A stretch of DNA of 26,348 bases from Silene noctiflora (Eukaryota; Streptophyta; Magnoliopsida; Caryophyllales; Caryophyllaceae): the NCBI GenBank assembly GCA_009801015.1, contig VHZZ01000342.1, positions 142,661-169,008 on the forward strand, given 5' to 3'. Both the position numbers and the translations under genes were made by a program. This document shows, one piece after another, positions 1 to 11,400 of this stretch. Position 1 is the first letter of the stretch; each line of letters starts with the position of its first letter. The notes below the pieces were generated by a model. That model did not search any database. It was not told the origin of the DNA and was given only the letters and a program-made list of their open reading frames with translations.

Positions 1-249
1 TTCCTAAGCAATTTCTCTGATTGCCACGTCAATTAAGCTTGTCATATAGAATGCCATGTCAGCAGTGACTTAGAAGATTAATATATAGTATGATATTGCT
101 CATATTTTATAAAAATATTTTATCATGAATATATTTTAGTATCACACATATCAAATGTCTCAGATTTACCAAATATTTTGACATATAACGTTCGAGCCTT
201 GTTATTGAAAATACCGAAAGAAAAAAAATTAAAAAATAAACACTTTTAT

Positions 250-396
250 ATAGGCTCGATTTCGCAAGCTTTATAACGAACACTTTTTTTTCAAGTTCGG
301 GTAAGCTCGAGATCGGCTCGAGCTCAAGTTTTGGTTCTTGAGCACAAGCCGAGCAAAGGCCAGGCTCGGGCTCGGCTCGGCTCGTTAACATCCCTA
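250..396. mobile_element. One terminus of a hAT-type non-autonomous element
   Basis: The segment is rich in gctcg/ctcgag words (about 300-385) and ends abruptly in CTCGTTAACATCCCTA. Read from outside in, this is TAGGGATG..., which resembles the Ac-type hAT terminal inverted repeat. The low-complexity GAGCTCG/CTCGGCTCGG interior is a style common in plant hAT MITEs. The bases after the end are gtctagtc, which would be the 8-bp target duplication, but no matching left end is found in 1-250, so the other end lies outside the window or is lost. Family assignment is inferred from the terminus and composition only. Confidence 0.45.
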
Positions 397-737
397 GTCT
401 AGTCTTCCATGCACAAAAAAGGTGATCGTTCTCTCGTGTCCAAACTCAAAAAAAACCAAAATATACCCTTCCTAGTCGAATCACTTTGATCCAAACACGA
501 AAAAACAGGATCTAATGAGTTATATTCTATTTCTAGTCCCTTCATACTCAGCCTGTTCTCCAGTTTTGCGATATGGGATTGTCCCGTGCCTGAGTTCTTC
601 CGGTCAGATTTGGTCTAAATCTGGACTGGTGAACACCTCTAGAAGGGAGTACATAATTATTTTGGCATTTTTTATGTTTTAGGCCTGTTCTATAGTAAGA
701 CGGTCTTACAACATAACCATGGACTCAAAATAGCATG
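397..737. other. Non-coding stretch without recognised gene
   Basis: No credible coding region is seen. The only structure noted is a near-perfect palindrome at 695-709 (GTAAGAC, one base, GTCTTAC). Related gacggtct words recur near 2525 and 21980, suggesting scattered copies of a dispersed repeat. Confidence 0.5.
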
Positions 738-871
738 CTCCCTCTCTCCCAACTTCTAATTATTTTTGCCTTTTTAATGTTATAATAATTTAGGCGATTT
801 AAGTAAAATTCGGTCGATAAAAAGCAGCTTCCTTTTTTAATCTAGCAAACAAACGATTGTGACGGAAGGAG
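738..871. mobile_element. Eroded Stowaway-like MITE
   Basis: The 134-bp segment starts CTCCCTCTCTCCCAAC and ends GTGACGGAAGGAG followed by TA. The reverse complement of the right end (CTCCTTCCGTCAC) matches the left end at about 11 of 15 positions, in the style of Stowaway/mariner MITE ends. The right TA is intact; the left target base pair reads tg, presumably mutated. It ends 177 bp before the J-protein start codon, so it borders that promoter. The call rests on TIR similarity and could be coincidental. Confidence 0.45.
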
Positions 872-1047
872 TATTATTGGGCTTAAAAAATTTCGATTGG
901 CTCTAAATTGGGTCAACTATTGACAAGGCTAAATAAAGCCCAAAACTGATAAACACACTACTCGTTATCTTCAACCTGATTTATCAAACAAAATCGATCA
1001 AACAAACAAAGTTAAAGAGAAAAATAAAATAAAGTAAAAAATTAAAA
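872..1047 (+). promoter_or_regulatory. Promoter/5' leader of the J-domain protein gene
   Basis: This is the region between the MITE end and the start codon. It has two TGGGCY site-II-type motifs in opposite orientation, TGGGCT at 878-883 and AGCCCA at 937-942. Such motifs are common in promoters of plant housekeeping genes, including those for RNA processing and translation. The last 60 bp are A-rich and lead into aaaaATGGgg, a favourable plant start context. No convincing TATA box is seen. The transcription start is not determined. Confidence 0.4.
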
Positions 1048-4000
1048 ATGGGGGAAACAACAATTGATGAAGAAGCTCTTCTCAAAGAATTCTATGCCGA
1101 AGTTAGTGAAGTTGAGCGTGATAATGAAGTCATCAGGTTCTTCATTTTTTGTATTATTCATTACAATTCGTATTTAATTTGCTTTATTTATCTTCTAATT
1201 AGAAATTCAATTCCTTCGCAATTTCGCAATTTTCGCAATATACACGATATTTCTGTAATTTATATGCCGAATTATATCCTTGACATATTTTATATTGTGC
1301 GATTGCAGTTTAAGCTTTGAATTGAGATTTGGATCATTAATTTGGAAAATATATTGCTTTTGTTGATTTTTATTAGGTTTTGTGATTTTAATGTAAGATG
1401 TGATTTATTTGAGGTATTATGTTGTTTTCTGAGTGAGCGATATTAAGTTTATAGGTTGATTATTGTATGTGTGATTGTTTGATTAGTTTTGTTAGGGTTG
1501 AGATTATGGCGGAGATGATTGATTAGGGTTTCGCATTTTTTCGTAACAACCGTAGGAGGACTGTGGTGCGATGATGAAAAGTTTGGAGATTTGTAGAGAT
1601 ATCAAGGTCTAGAGTTTAGGTTGAGCATTTTGGGAGTGAGTTTGATTTTGTTGTACTTTGGTGAGGAGAATAATGTATATTTGGTGGTAATAATATTCGA
1701 ACATTGGATGTGATTGATTTACGTTGTCTTGCTGAGCTCTGGATATACGTTTATAGGTTGATTGTTGTTGTTAGGGTTGATGTAATGGCGGAGATGATTT
1801 ATTAGGGTTTCACACTTTTTGACAACGTAGGAGGATGGATTATGAAAAAATTGAGGTTTGTAGAGATATTGAGTTTTAGAGTTTAGGTCGAGTATTTTGG
1901 AAATGAGTTTGATTTTGTTGCAAACTGATGAGGTGAATGATTATGTACATTTAATGATATATTGTTCCAAACATCAGATGTGATTGATTAACGTTGTCTT
2001 TCTGAGCTCCGGATATAAGTTTATAGGTTATTTATTCTTTATTGTATGTGTGATTGTTTGATTTTCTTTGTTGGGGTTGAGATTATGGAGGAGGTGATTG
2101 ATTAGGGTTTTGCACTTTTTTGTGATGAACGTAGGGGGATGGATTACGAAAAGTTTTGAGATTTGTCAAGATGTCGAGTACTCCAGTGTTAGATTTTAGG
2201 TTGAGCATTTTGGAAGTGAGTTTGATTTTGTTGTGATTTGATGAGGTGGATGATTCAGCATATTTGATGATGATAATGTTTGAGGATTGGAAATGTGAAT
2301 GGTTTATTAACAATTTCTGACCTTCAGATGTATGTGAAGTTGTGAACTTGTGAACTTGTGAAAATGAGAGGGAGGTTGATTCTTAGAGAGACGAGGAGTT
2401 ACGGTGTTGTCATAATCTGATGAGGTGAATAATTCTGCATATCGATGGTGATAATGTTTTAAAATTGGAAATATGATTAGGCTTATTTTTGACATCTAGG
2501 ACTCTAGGAGTTAGTTTTGTTCAAGACCGTCTTTAGCTTACGACATAGTTAGTATTGCTAGCATTCAATGAATCACATAACATGGAAAGAGGAAGTTCTA
2601 AGAATGAGATTTTATGCCACAAGATATATGTGAACTTGTGCAAGTGAGAGAAGTTTGATTATTTGATGCACGAGGTGTTACGGTGTGTCGGTGCTGTTGC
2701 ATTTGTGTAGTTATAGTGATTTGAAGATTATACACAATGATTGCCTCACATATTCTGTTGAGAGGTTCACTGAATTTCGACCTTTATATTATTCCTATTC
2801 TAGCCCCTTCGCACGACAAAGAATGTTTTTAAATTTGTCTTAGATTATTTCTGCTAGCTGGGCGGGTTCAGATATATGTTTGGTCGTTGTGCATGTTGGT
2901 AATTTTCGTTCGAAGAATCCATAGAATAGTTCTCCTGGATTGTTAGATTAGCTTGACCTCGCAGCAACCTGAAATTGTTTGAGCGGGTTGTCATGGCGCT
3001 TACTTAAAATGTACATGAGAAACAATCTATAATAGTGTATCATGTATAAATCATGGCGTATTATAACAAACTAAGCAACCTTGATGCTCTTTCTTGTTTC
3101 TTCAGTCTCTTATTTCAGCTAGAATTTGAAGATTCTCCTAATAAATATAAAGAAAAAATGAATGTTGTTCGATATTCCATGCGAGTTATCCTGCAGATGG
3201 TCTGCTTATTATTTCCCACACTTCATATTACCTCGTACTCTTGTGACTTTGTGAGAGATCTGACGCTGTGGGGCTTGGGTATGACACTTGGTTGCTTCTT
3301 TCTAACCCAAAAAATCATGGGAGTTTTTCTTAATGGAAAACTTGATACCCACCATTCTCAGATACTCGAAAATTTTGAATTTTAAATAAGTCTGGGTAAC
3401 ATAGCTATCATCACCCGGTTTTTAGAAATTTCTTGTGCACCTGTAGGTCCTCTCCTGGTGGATACTTTGGAATTCTTGATTTTATTTTCTTCGGTGTCTA
3501 TAAGCTACCGATAAATTTTATTTTCTTACTGCTTTCATTCCTAAACTAAAGTTGAGTTTCATTCCTTACAGAAAATAGTTGTCTAATTGAGAGTGTGATA
3601 TCAATACTTAGTCATCCAGATTGTCCAAATTGAATGTGGTGCTGGTCTACCATGGAGTCTTCTTCCCCCATGAAGTATCTTTTTCGAATGATTTTTTTAC
3701 CGTCTGTTCTATTTTTTAATTTTTCTATCACTAATCTGATAGATAGTGAAGTTGCAACATCACGTTCTATTCTCGGTGTTCCTCATCATTTTGTAGGACA
3801 TAATAAGGCATTTACTATTTGGAAGCACTTGTGCTCTAGTAGTTTCTTGGCAAGCTAAAGTTGATGTTCTTTTAGTCAGATAATTGAGTGACTAGGTCAG
3901 ACTTATCTCGAAGATAACTTCTGATTATATATGTAGACATGGATGTGCTCTGCGCTGACCGAATTATGTACCTTGAACCCTAGTGTTAATCAATTTATAT

Positions 4001-7000
4001 CAATAGTTCAGTTCTTGCTGGCCACCTATCCATATGCTTATTTACATAACTTACATTTAATTTACCTGCAGGATCCTTTCATGCTTCAAGTTAAATCCGT
4101 TTGAGTATCTTAACTTATCTTTTGATTCCTCTATTGACGATGTGAAAAAACAGTATCGAAAGGTGTGTTTTTGCTAAGAAATTCGATCACTTTCTGTTTG
4201 TTGCTAAAATTCATGAAACAGATGCTTACCATGTGCTATCTGTGTAACTTTCAGTTATCTTTGATGGTTCACCCTGACAAATGCAAGCATCCACAAGCAA
4301 AGGAAGCTTTTGGAGGTAAATTCCAAAAAGAATCTCTATTTACAAACAAAAGCTAGCTCTTATGAGGTCGCATTCTTTAGGGCGTTTGAATGAAGGGGAT
4401 AGGATATGATGCGTAATTATGATGTGTATTACACATTCTTATATTCAAATACAGCTCCATGACCATGATCCTTTTAGATAGTGGATACCCTTTCTAAGGT
4501 TTGCACTGTATTACACTGTGGTTGGGGCACGGATTGTAAATGGTCAATTTATTTACAAGCTGAAATTTTTCACTGTGTATATTAACCTATTTGTTTTCTC
4601 TCCGCTTAAACCGTTCAGCATTGGCAAAAGCCCAACAACAACTTCTTGATCAACAAGAAAGAGATTATGTTCTTACCCAAGTTAAAGCAGCTAAAGGTTA
4701 GTGTTTTTTAACGACATTTACGTGGTTTTATTTGTGCTGTGTTTTTTATATATTGCTGTTGGCTGTGGCTTGTTACACTCATTTAATTGATTAGTGGCCA
4801 TATTAGTTTTGTTTCTTTATTCACTGCTCCTTGTCTTTTCCTACTCTTTTATTTGCACGTTAGAAAAATAAAATGTTTATCTCTGCTTTGTCGCTGCATT
4901 TCAGAGGAACTTCTTTCAGTGAGAAAGAAGAAACTAAAGAAGGACACTGCCTCAAAAATGAAGTCGTTGGTTGATGAGGTATACATGTTAACATGTTACT
5001 GTATTTCTTTTGATTTTAGCTGTTTCCTGCTTTAATAGTTGAAGATATATTTGGAAAGAGCTGAATTTGCCTGATAAGTAGGTCCTAAACATGACTTCAC
5101 ATTTACAATAAAAAAGTGATAGTTGGCATCTTTTGTGACACTTTGATTTTAGTTTCCATCATCATGAACTATTTGAGTTTAACTATCAGAGCACTATTTT
5201 CTCATCTTTTCCTTGCGGCTCTCCCTAGGCTGTATGATGTGCATGATAGAGGGAAGAATATAATTTGATTTTTGGTTACGATATTACATGTGAATACATT
5301 GTCTCAGTTCCTTGCATCTTCGACTATTCTAATCATTTAGCTTCCTTCCAATATTTTGTTTACAGAAATATGATCAATATCACGAGCAGTCAGAGGAATT
5401 CAAGCAGCAGCTAAAATTGAAAGTACGAGAAATCTTAACCGAGCAAGAGTGGAGGAGGAGAAAAATGGCAATGAGGGTAAGATGAAGCAGAACCTTATTT
5501 AATGATGCATTGGTAATTTGGTACATTTAAGTCATGCACTCATGCTGCAGTAACATGTCTTTGCCAGATATCTGAGGAGGAAGGCAGGCTTAAGAAAGAT
5601 GAAGAGGAACAAAAACAGGTCTGGAAACGGAAGCGTGAGCATGAGGAGCAGTGGGAAGGAACACGAGAACAAAGGGTTTGTCTATAACTAAGCTCCCCTT
5701 ACCTAAGTCAGATACATGATCAACCCACGTCCATAAGACTCCAGTTGCCTATTTTTGAAAGTGCAAAATAGCTAAAAATAACTCAGCTAATACAACAATT
5801 AGAAATTCTTAGGCAACCCATTGTCCCATTGTACTGCGTGATGGTACATCCCAACTAGAGCTGGCAAGCCTGACCCGACCCGAACCCGAGCAAACCCGAC
5901 CGACATAACCCTGAAAATAGTGTGACCCGAAACTGACCCGGCCCGACCCGTAACCCGACATGACCCGATTATCACAAACCCGACCCGATATTGACCCGAC
6001 CCGATACTGACCCGATTAAATTGATGACCCAACAATTATTAAGTTTAATTTTGTTCAAAATGAAAGTGATTTTGTGTTAAGATTGATACGTTTGACCTAA
6101 TAATGAAGTAATTAAACGAAATAATAGGTTAAAAACTAAATTTAATGGTTAAAAATTGTAGTAATGCGATTAAGTAGCTGGTCCGATAATGACCCGGCCC
6201 AAACCCGACCCGACACATCGTTTGACCCGAAATGACCCGACCCGACCCGACCCGAAAGGGCAGACTGACCCGATATGGCCCGAACCCGATATGACCCGAC
6301 CCGGCTTGACCTGACCCAAACCCGACACTGACCCAATTGCCACCTCTAATCCCAACCAATAAGAAATTAGAATTGAGAACACTTCTCATTAATAACAAAG
6401 CAGAATCTAAGTGAAAAATAAAATAAAATGAACATTCTCATTGGCAATTTTCTGCAATGGCGTGGTATACCGCCTACCGGGTGTTTCTAAAAATGTTCAA
6501 TGTAACCCTCTTATACAGTCTGTTGCCACTTGCCAGACTACTAGTGGTGAAAATCCCATTCGAGAATTTCATCAAATGACGGCTACTTTTAGAATATAAA
6601 GAAGGATAATCAATTTAGTGAGTCATTTTGCTTTATTTTGACACAATCCATGACCAAAAAATGAATTTTCGGCTGTTTGTTTCATAGAAGTGACATTTTT
6701 TTCCAATGCCCGTCTCCGTAAGTAGAACTGCATATTGCCAACTGGGTTTGGGGTTCTCTCTTGAATTTCTGGTTTTATCTTTTACCGCATACTGTACTTG
6801 GTCATGTTGCAGCCGTGGAAATTACTTCCTTAGTTTAGGGTTTTAACTTTTAATCGTTATAAGGCAGGAGAGTGGAGCTTGGTATTAGGAAACAACTGTA
6901 GTTGAATACGGGCTTACATGTTTTGGGGACAACTTTGGAATGCTTGAACTATGACATAAAACTTAACCATATACCGCTGTACAGGTTTCTAGCTGGAGAG

Positions 7001-7193
7001 ATTTTATGAAAGGTGGGAAGAAAAAGGTGAGAAATTGCCGCTTTTCTCAAGTTCATTTTGATTTCCGCCCTTCTGCTCTTTTATCATCTACTTTGCTGTA
7101 ATGCAGACTGCAAAGGGAGAACTTAGACCGCCAAAACTGAAAACAGAAGATCCCAACAAATCATATGTTCAAAGACCTGTGAAGCGTGGTTGA
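1048..7193 (+). CDS. DNAJC8: DNAJC8/SPF31-like J-domain protein (nine exons, 246 aa)
   Basis: Exons read as 1048-1136, 4072-4162, 4255-4315, 4619-4696, 4905-4978, 5366-5476, 5568-5675, 6985-7026 and 7107-7193. All introns are GT-AG, the total is 741 nt and the frame stays open to TGA at 7191. The J domain (about residues 38-105) begins NPFEYLNL, has KKQYRKLSLMVHPDK with the HPD tripeptide at 66-68, and continues through AFGALAKAQQLL. The remainder is a highly charged, probably helical or coiled-coil region (KVREILTEQEWRRRK, EEEGRLKKDEEEQKQVW) and a basic tail ending PVKRG. Human DNAJC8 has about 253 aa and the same layout. That family is spliceosome-associated, where the J domain would stimulate Hsp70 ATPase; a nuclear role here is inferred from the family. 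No signal peptide or membrane segment is seen. Intron 1 is 2935 bp and carries tandem repeats; intron 7 (5676-6984) carries a hAT MITE. No lesion was found. Confidence 0.93.
1447..2720. repeat. Degenerate tandem repeat of about 270-300 bp in intron 1
   Basis: Copies begin with GTTTATAGGTT at 1447, 1749 and 2019 (spacings 302 and 270 bp). They share in the same order gattATGGcGGAGaTGATT, TTAGGGTTT, aacGTAGGaGGAtgg, TTTAGGTtGAGcATTTTGG, GTGAGTTTGATTTTGTTG and cTGAGCTCtGGATATA. Further partial copies follow. TGATGAGGTGaATgATT recurs near 1929, 2239 and 2418, and GTGAACTTGTG with cGAGGtGTTACGGTGT recurs near 2340 and 2630. Divergence is moderate, so the array is old or evolving. It lies wholly within intron 1 and encodes nothing recognisable. 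Confidence 0.8.
2721..4071 (+). other. Remainder of J-protein intron 1
   Basis: This is T-rich intronic sequence up to the acceptor tttacctgcag at 4071. Open frames around 3053-3385 and 3634-3858 show no similarity to known proteins, are interrupted by the splice structure and have ordinary T-rich intron composition. No transposon ends were recognised. Confidence 0.6.
5856..6348. mobile_element. hAT-type MITE in intron 7, with perfect 8-bp TSD
   Basis: The 493-bp element starts TAGAGCTGGCAA (5856-5867) and ends TTGCCACCTCTA (6337-6348), 12-bp terminal inverted repeats with one mismatch. It is flanked on both sides by ATCCCAAC (5848-5855 and 6349-6356), an exact 8-bp target site duplication, the length typical of hAT transposons. 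Inside are two arrays of TGACCCGA/CCCGACCC words (about 5870-6025 and 6180-6325) around an A/T-rich core. It codes for no transposase; the Gly/Ser/Arg-rich open frames on the - strand are translations of the simple arrays. It lies in intron 7 (5676-6984), away from splice sites. Confidence 0.9.
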
Positions 7194-8457
7194 TGTGGTG
7201 TAGATGATGAATATTTCGTCTTTGTCTGTGAGGATCTTATAATCTTCCATACCATGTCATTCTTTAAGGTTTATAAAACGATGTCATGGGTTCGACACAT
7301 TTGAAAATTGGCAGCACTTGCCATGGGAAAGCTTGTCTGTAAGATATGCTATGGAGTCCTTAACTTAGAAAAGAAACATCTTGAATGAAACCATGACTGA
7401 AGCTTTAGGAATTTAGGCATTGCAAGTTCTAATTTATATTAATGCTTATGTACAATATCCGAGCTAGAACCACAACTCGCTTGTAAACTGGACAATGCTA
7501 AGCGCATTGGAGAATATGTGGCATTTGTCTCGATAATGGATGCAGTGCATGCTTAGAAATTGATTTTGTAATTCTGTTTACTAGAATCTACAGAAATGAA
7601 AGTTTCACCGTTGGTAATTGCAAGTGAGACATTTCTAAAAAGGTTGAAGAAATGCTTTTTTGATGTCCGGCTCAAATTCCAAATTCTTGCTAAACACGAT
7701 ACTAATCTCCACTCCATTTTGATTTTCCCCCTTTCCGAATATATGTGAGGAGTATATTTTAATAATGTGGGAAAGATCAAACTATCAAAATAAAGGGGAG
7801 GTTAGTAGTAAATAACATAACATAAAAGGAATAACAGATATTTTCTCTCGAGATTTTTTTAAAAAAAATATATATACATATCCTGCGAGCTTTACTGTTT
7901 CTATGTTGAGAAACCAACGGTCGTCGTCAGCTAAAAATAACATGAATTATAGAATACAAGATCTTCATTATACAAGCCACAAGGACACTAATAAAATATA
8001 CCTCATTAATAATAACATACAACCAACACACCCTACAAAAAAGAAGTTGACAATAACAAGAAAAACCCAAAACTATCACCCGAACAGAAACCAGACACTT
8101 GACTTCTAGCAGCATATTTTAGCAATGTACAACGGTCGACCCTGTGGACACCATGCTCTGGCCCAGAGAGCATATCAGCGTGCCGGTATATGTAGCTTGA
8201 ATCATACATCCATATATTCCTTCGCCAAAGACCTGCAAACGTATGGTCAAGTGACCAATCTTTGATGGCGGAATAGTTGACTCTGAGTGGAGAATCCTAT
8301 GTACAGCATTTTGCTATACGAGATACCAAACTCAGGTTCAGAGCTTGATTAAGGAAACCAGGACTAACCAGTCATCATCTATTATATCCAAGTGAGAGAA
8401 CCCCGATCATCTGCATGTGTTACACCCAAGCGAGAGAACCCCGACCATCTGTCTGTG
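7194..8457. other. Intergenic region between convergent genes (3' UTRs)
   Basis: This stretch separates the stop codons of the + strand J-protein gene and the - strand phosphatase gene, so it should hold both 3' UTRs and poly(A) sites. It is A/T-rich, with an (AT)-like run at about 7860-7880. Open frames here (near 7553-7780 on - and 7903-8115 on both strands) look like chance frames. The distal part, 8388-8457, consists of 38-bp repeat copies described separately. Confidence 0.6.
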
Positions 8458-8491
8458 TTATACCCAAGCTAGAGAACCCTGATCATTTGCC
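8388..8491. repeat. 38-bp tandem repeat spanning the BSL stop codon
   Basis: Three units start with CCAAG at 8388, 8426 and 8464, an exact 38-bp period. Units 1 and 2 match at about 33 of 38 positions. Unit 3 matches for about 27 bases and then runs into unique coding sequence. On the - strand unit 3 encodes the conserved C-terminal residues ending in GSLAW. The final Val codon and TAA stop (8458-8463) lie at the end of unit 2. Units 1 and 2 are therefore downstream copies of the terminal coding sequence now in the 3' UTR. Because 38 is not a multiple of three, they are out of frame with the gene. Confidence 0.85.
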
Positions 8492-11400
8492 ACTGGAGGA
8501 CGGCCTCTTGTTGGTGTTGGTGGTCTATTTACATTAAGCTCCTGCAGTGACACAAAATAAAGGAATAAACTAATTAGAGTGAAAGAACTATGATTAAAGT
8601 CTGAAAGTCTGCAACTTAATCTACTAACAATGAAGAGTACAAATTGGATTATCGTGGCTTGATTCTTCAAGAACGATGCCGATGTGACATCACTGACGCA
8701 ACAATGAGGCTTGGTTTGATCTATAGTTTTTTGGCTTCTTGATTTGTGTGTTCTTATTTGTGGTTGACCCCTGTTTCTTTAACATTATTGGTTAGTTGTA
8801 CACTTGTACTTGTGAGATACTTGGCTATTTTCTTTGGCGCTGTTTCTAGACAGTCCATTAGCTTTCGGTCAATCATTTTAAGCGCATAAATTGACAAATG
8901 CACAAACCTGCATCCACGTATCTTCTATATGTCGCTCAGGTGATGTTTCAGGAGATGAAAAGGCTGGTGGCAGAGGATGAATGAGTTTTGGAACCACCAC
9001 AAGGTCCCTACCCAGCACCAGGATAGCTCCTGCGTTATTTGCGGTACCTAAATGACAGACATTATCAATGCTTTTAACACCCTGGTCAATGATTTTGAGA
9101 AAGTGCAAGTTAACAAGATTATGAGTACAATCAAAGGAAATGAAAAGAATGATTAAGACATACCACAGTAATTGGTGGCTGAAAATAAAGTAATTAAGTG
9201 TCCTTGAGCAAAACGTTCAAAACCATCCATGACACATTCATGTGCACGAACTATCAACTGAAGGTCATTATTATTACAAAAATCCATAACACGATCCGGC
9301 TGCATTATAACATGTCCACTAGTCAAACATTGTACGAAACTGAAAGATAGGCATCCTACCAAAAGTTTAAAAGAAAAGGGGGAAAAACCACGTTACTGTC
9401 CTATAAATGTTATGCCATGTCAAGGTAAAAAAGCATTGCTAAAGAAAAAATTGAGCTGCCAGTACCCCACTAAGCCTGTGGCCGCACTGAGGTATGATAA
9501 CCTAGTCTGTTAAACCAGTAGGCTTGTCTCGACAATGAGGTAAAATCACACACTGTTAAAAAGAGTCAGTTTGTGCCATGTGCTAAAAAAGACAAATTTT
9601 TATCGACTGTCAAACAAGTCTAAATGCTGCATGAATTTCTCTTAAAATTATTAGCTTACGCCTTTCCCCTCTGTCCACAATTAAGTACACCGTATCTCGT
9701 TTATGAGAGTACAAAGAGAGCCAAGTACAAGGAACAAAAAAAAGAAGGAAAGAATTTGAGGAGAGAACACTTGAATAAAATGGAAGAGGGGAGAAGGGTA
9801 GAGGCAGAGAAAAATTTCACGACCGTGAGATTTAAATCGAAAGTGAAGTTGGTCGTGATGGATGGAAGGAATGGGACTCCCTCTAGTTTTCTTCCCTCCC
9901 TTTCCCAACACCAAAACCATCACTAACTAACCAAAAACAATCTTGGACCCACTCTCCTTCACTTTTTCCCTACCCAAACAAAGGGTTAATTGTAGAGAGA
10001 GGATTATTATCCCTTTACGTTCCCAAAAGGCCAAAATATGGAGTATTAAACTTAGTTTTCCAAATAACTCAACCCAATTGGAGCTTTATAGTTGTCAAAC
10101 AGAAGTATGCAAATGAGCATACGAGGGTACGACATACAAGTCAACCTTTTTATATTAACATGAATAGAAATAAACAAAAGAATAATCAATAATATAATAG
10201 GGCACACAAATGCACATTTCACTTGTCAATATGAAATATAAATGAACAGTTTTTTACAGGATTAGTAGTAACAGAGGGTCAAAATGAAATCACTAGTTCA
10301 CTATTAGTTCAGCTAGAATCATAGGTATAGTAGTACCCACAATCTTACGTCCAAAAAGGTGTGGTGAAAATGTGAAATCACCCCAGTAAGCCACTGGCAA
10401 TTTGGCATAGTGGCAAGAATGGAGACGAGGAATCAGGAGGAAAAAAAATATAGCTTAGCCATGGTTTTTCTCCCTAATCAATGTTTATGTAAGAGGTCAC
10501 TCACCCCGAATGTTACTAAACCAGGACCTCTGGCATTAGGTCGCAATCCTTCCACACTATCATTTTCCGTTGGATCAGACCTGAAAGAGTTCAGTTTTCT
10601 CTTACTCCCTCTGTACATAAACAACTAAACCAAGGACAACCATAATAATAAAGACAGGTAAATCTAACCATAACAAATCCATAAGAACGATAGAGCCGGC
10701 TTCCATAGTGATTGGACGCTGAATGCTCTCAATCTGTTCCACATGATTAATTGATCGCCCAATCCCGCCGTGCATACATAAAATTTTCTTCTCTATAAGC
10801 GCTGCCAAAGGAAGCCAATTAAACAAGCGGTTGAAACGATGCCAAGCCCAGATTCCATCTCTTTCACCCTAATCAAAAGCTAGATTAATAACCTTGTCTG
10901 CCTAACATAACCTCAAACAATCAGCCGGACAATTATTAGTTCAACGTGTATTTTCATATGGCATACCAGGCGTTCGATACATTCAATCCTGAAGCCAAAA
11001 AGGGCATTGATATCTGCAGCTTCGTGGTTCCCTCGAATCAGATGTACGTTGTGGGAATACTCAACCTGAAAGTATCGTAGACGGGTGACACCACATATAA
11101 ATAAACATTAATCAAACCTAAGAACAGGATGAATTGAAAAGGGTGTGCAAGATGGCCAAGAAATATCAATACCTTCAATGCAAGTAGAAGAGTCATGGTT
11201 TCCAAGCTATGTTGACCCCGGTCTACATAGTCTCCTAGGAAAAGATAATCTATATATCTGGCAAAATTTAATTTAGTTGCATCAACATGTAAGATTCTAC
11301 GTCATTGACTTAATTAATAGATGATCCTCCATTAAACAATTATTGTAAAGATTTACTTCAGTAATTTAACAAAAGATTAACGCAGGGGTACTACATATAG

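Noticed and set aside
107..391. 94-aa open frame on the - strand
   Set aside because: Its start encodes the GC-rich hAT terminus and the rest is A/T-rich; no known family is recognisable.
6129..6398. Overlapping Gly/Ser/Arg/Val-rich open frames on the - strand
   Set aside because: They translate the short TGACCCGA-type arrays of the hAT MITE in all frames and have no independent support.
9460..9545. Possible tRNA-derived SINE or tRNA gene (gtggccgcactgagg and cttgtctcgacaatgagg words)
   Set aside because: No cloverleaf or clear A/B box could be built and no target duplication was found.
9624..9926. 100-aa open frame on the + strand
   Set aside because: It is Lys/Glu-rich low complexity inside BSL intron 18, with an equally long frame on the opposite strand.
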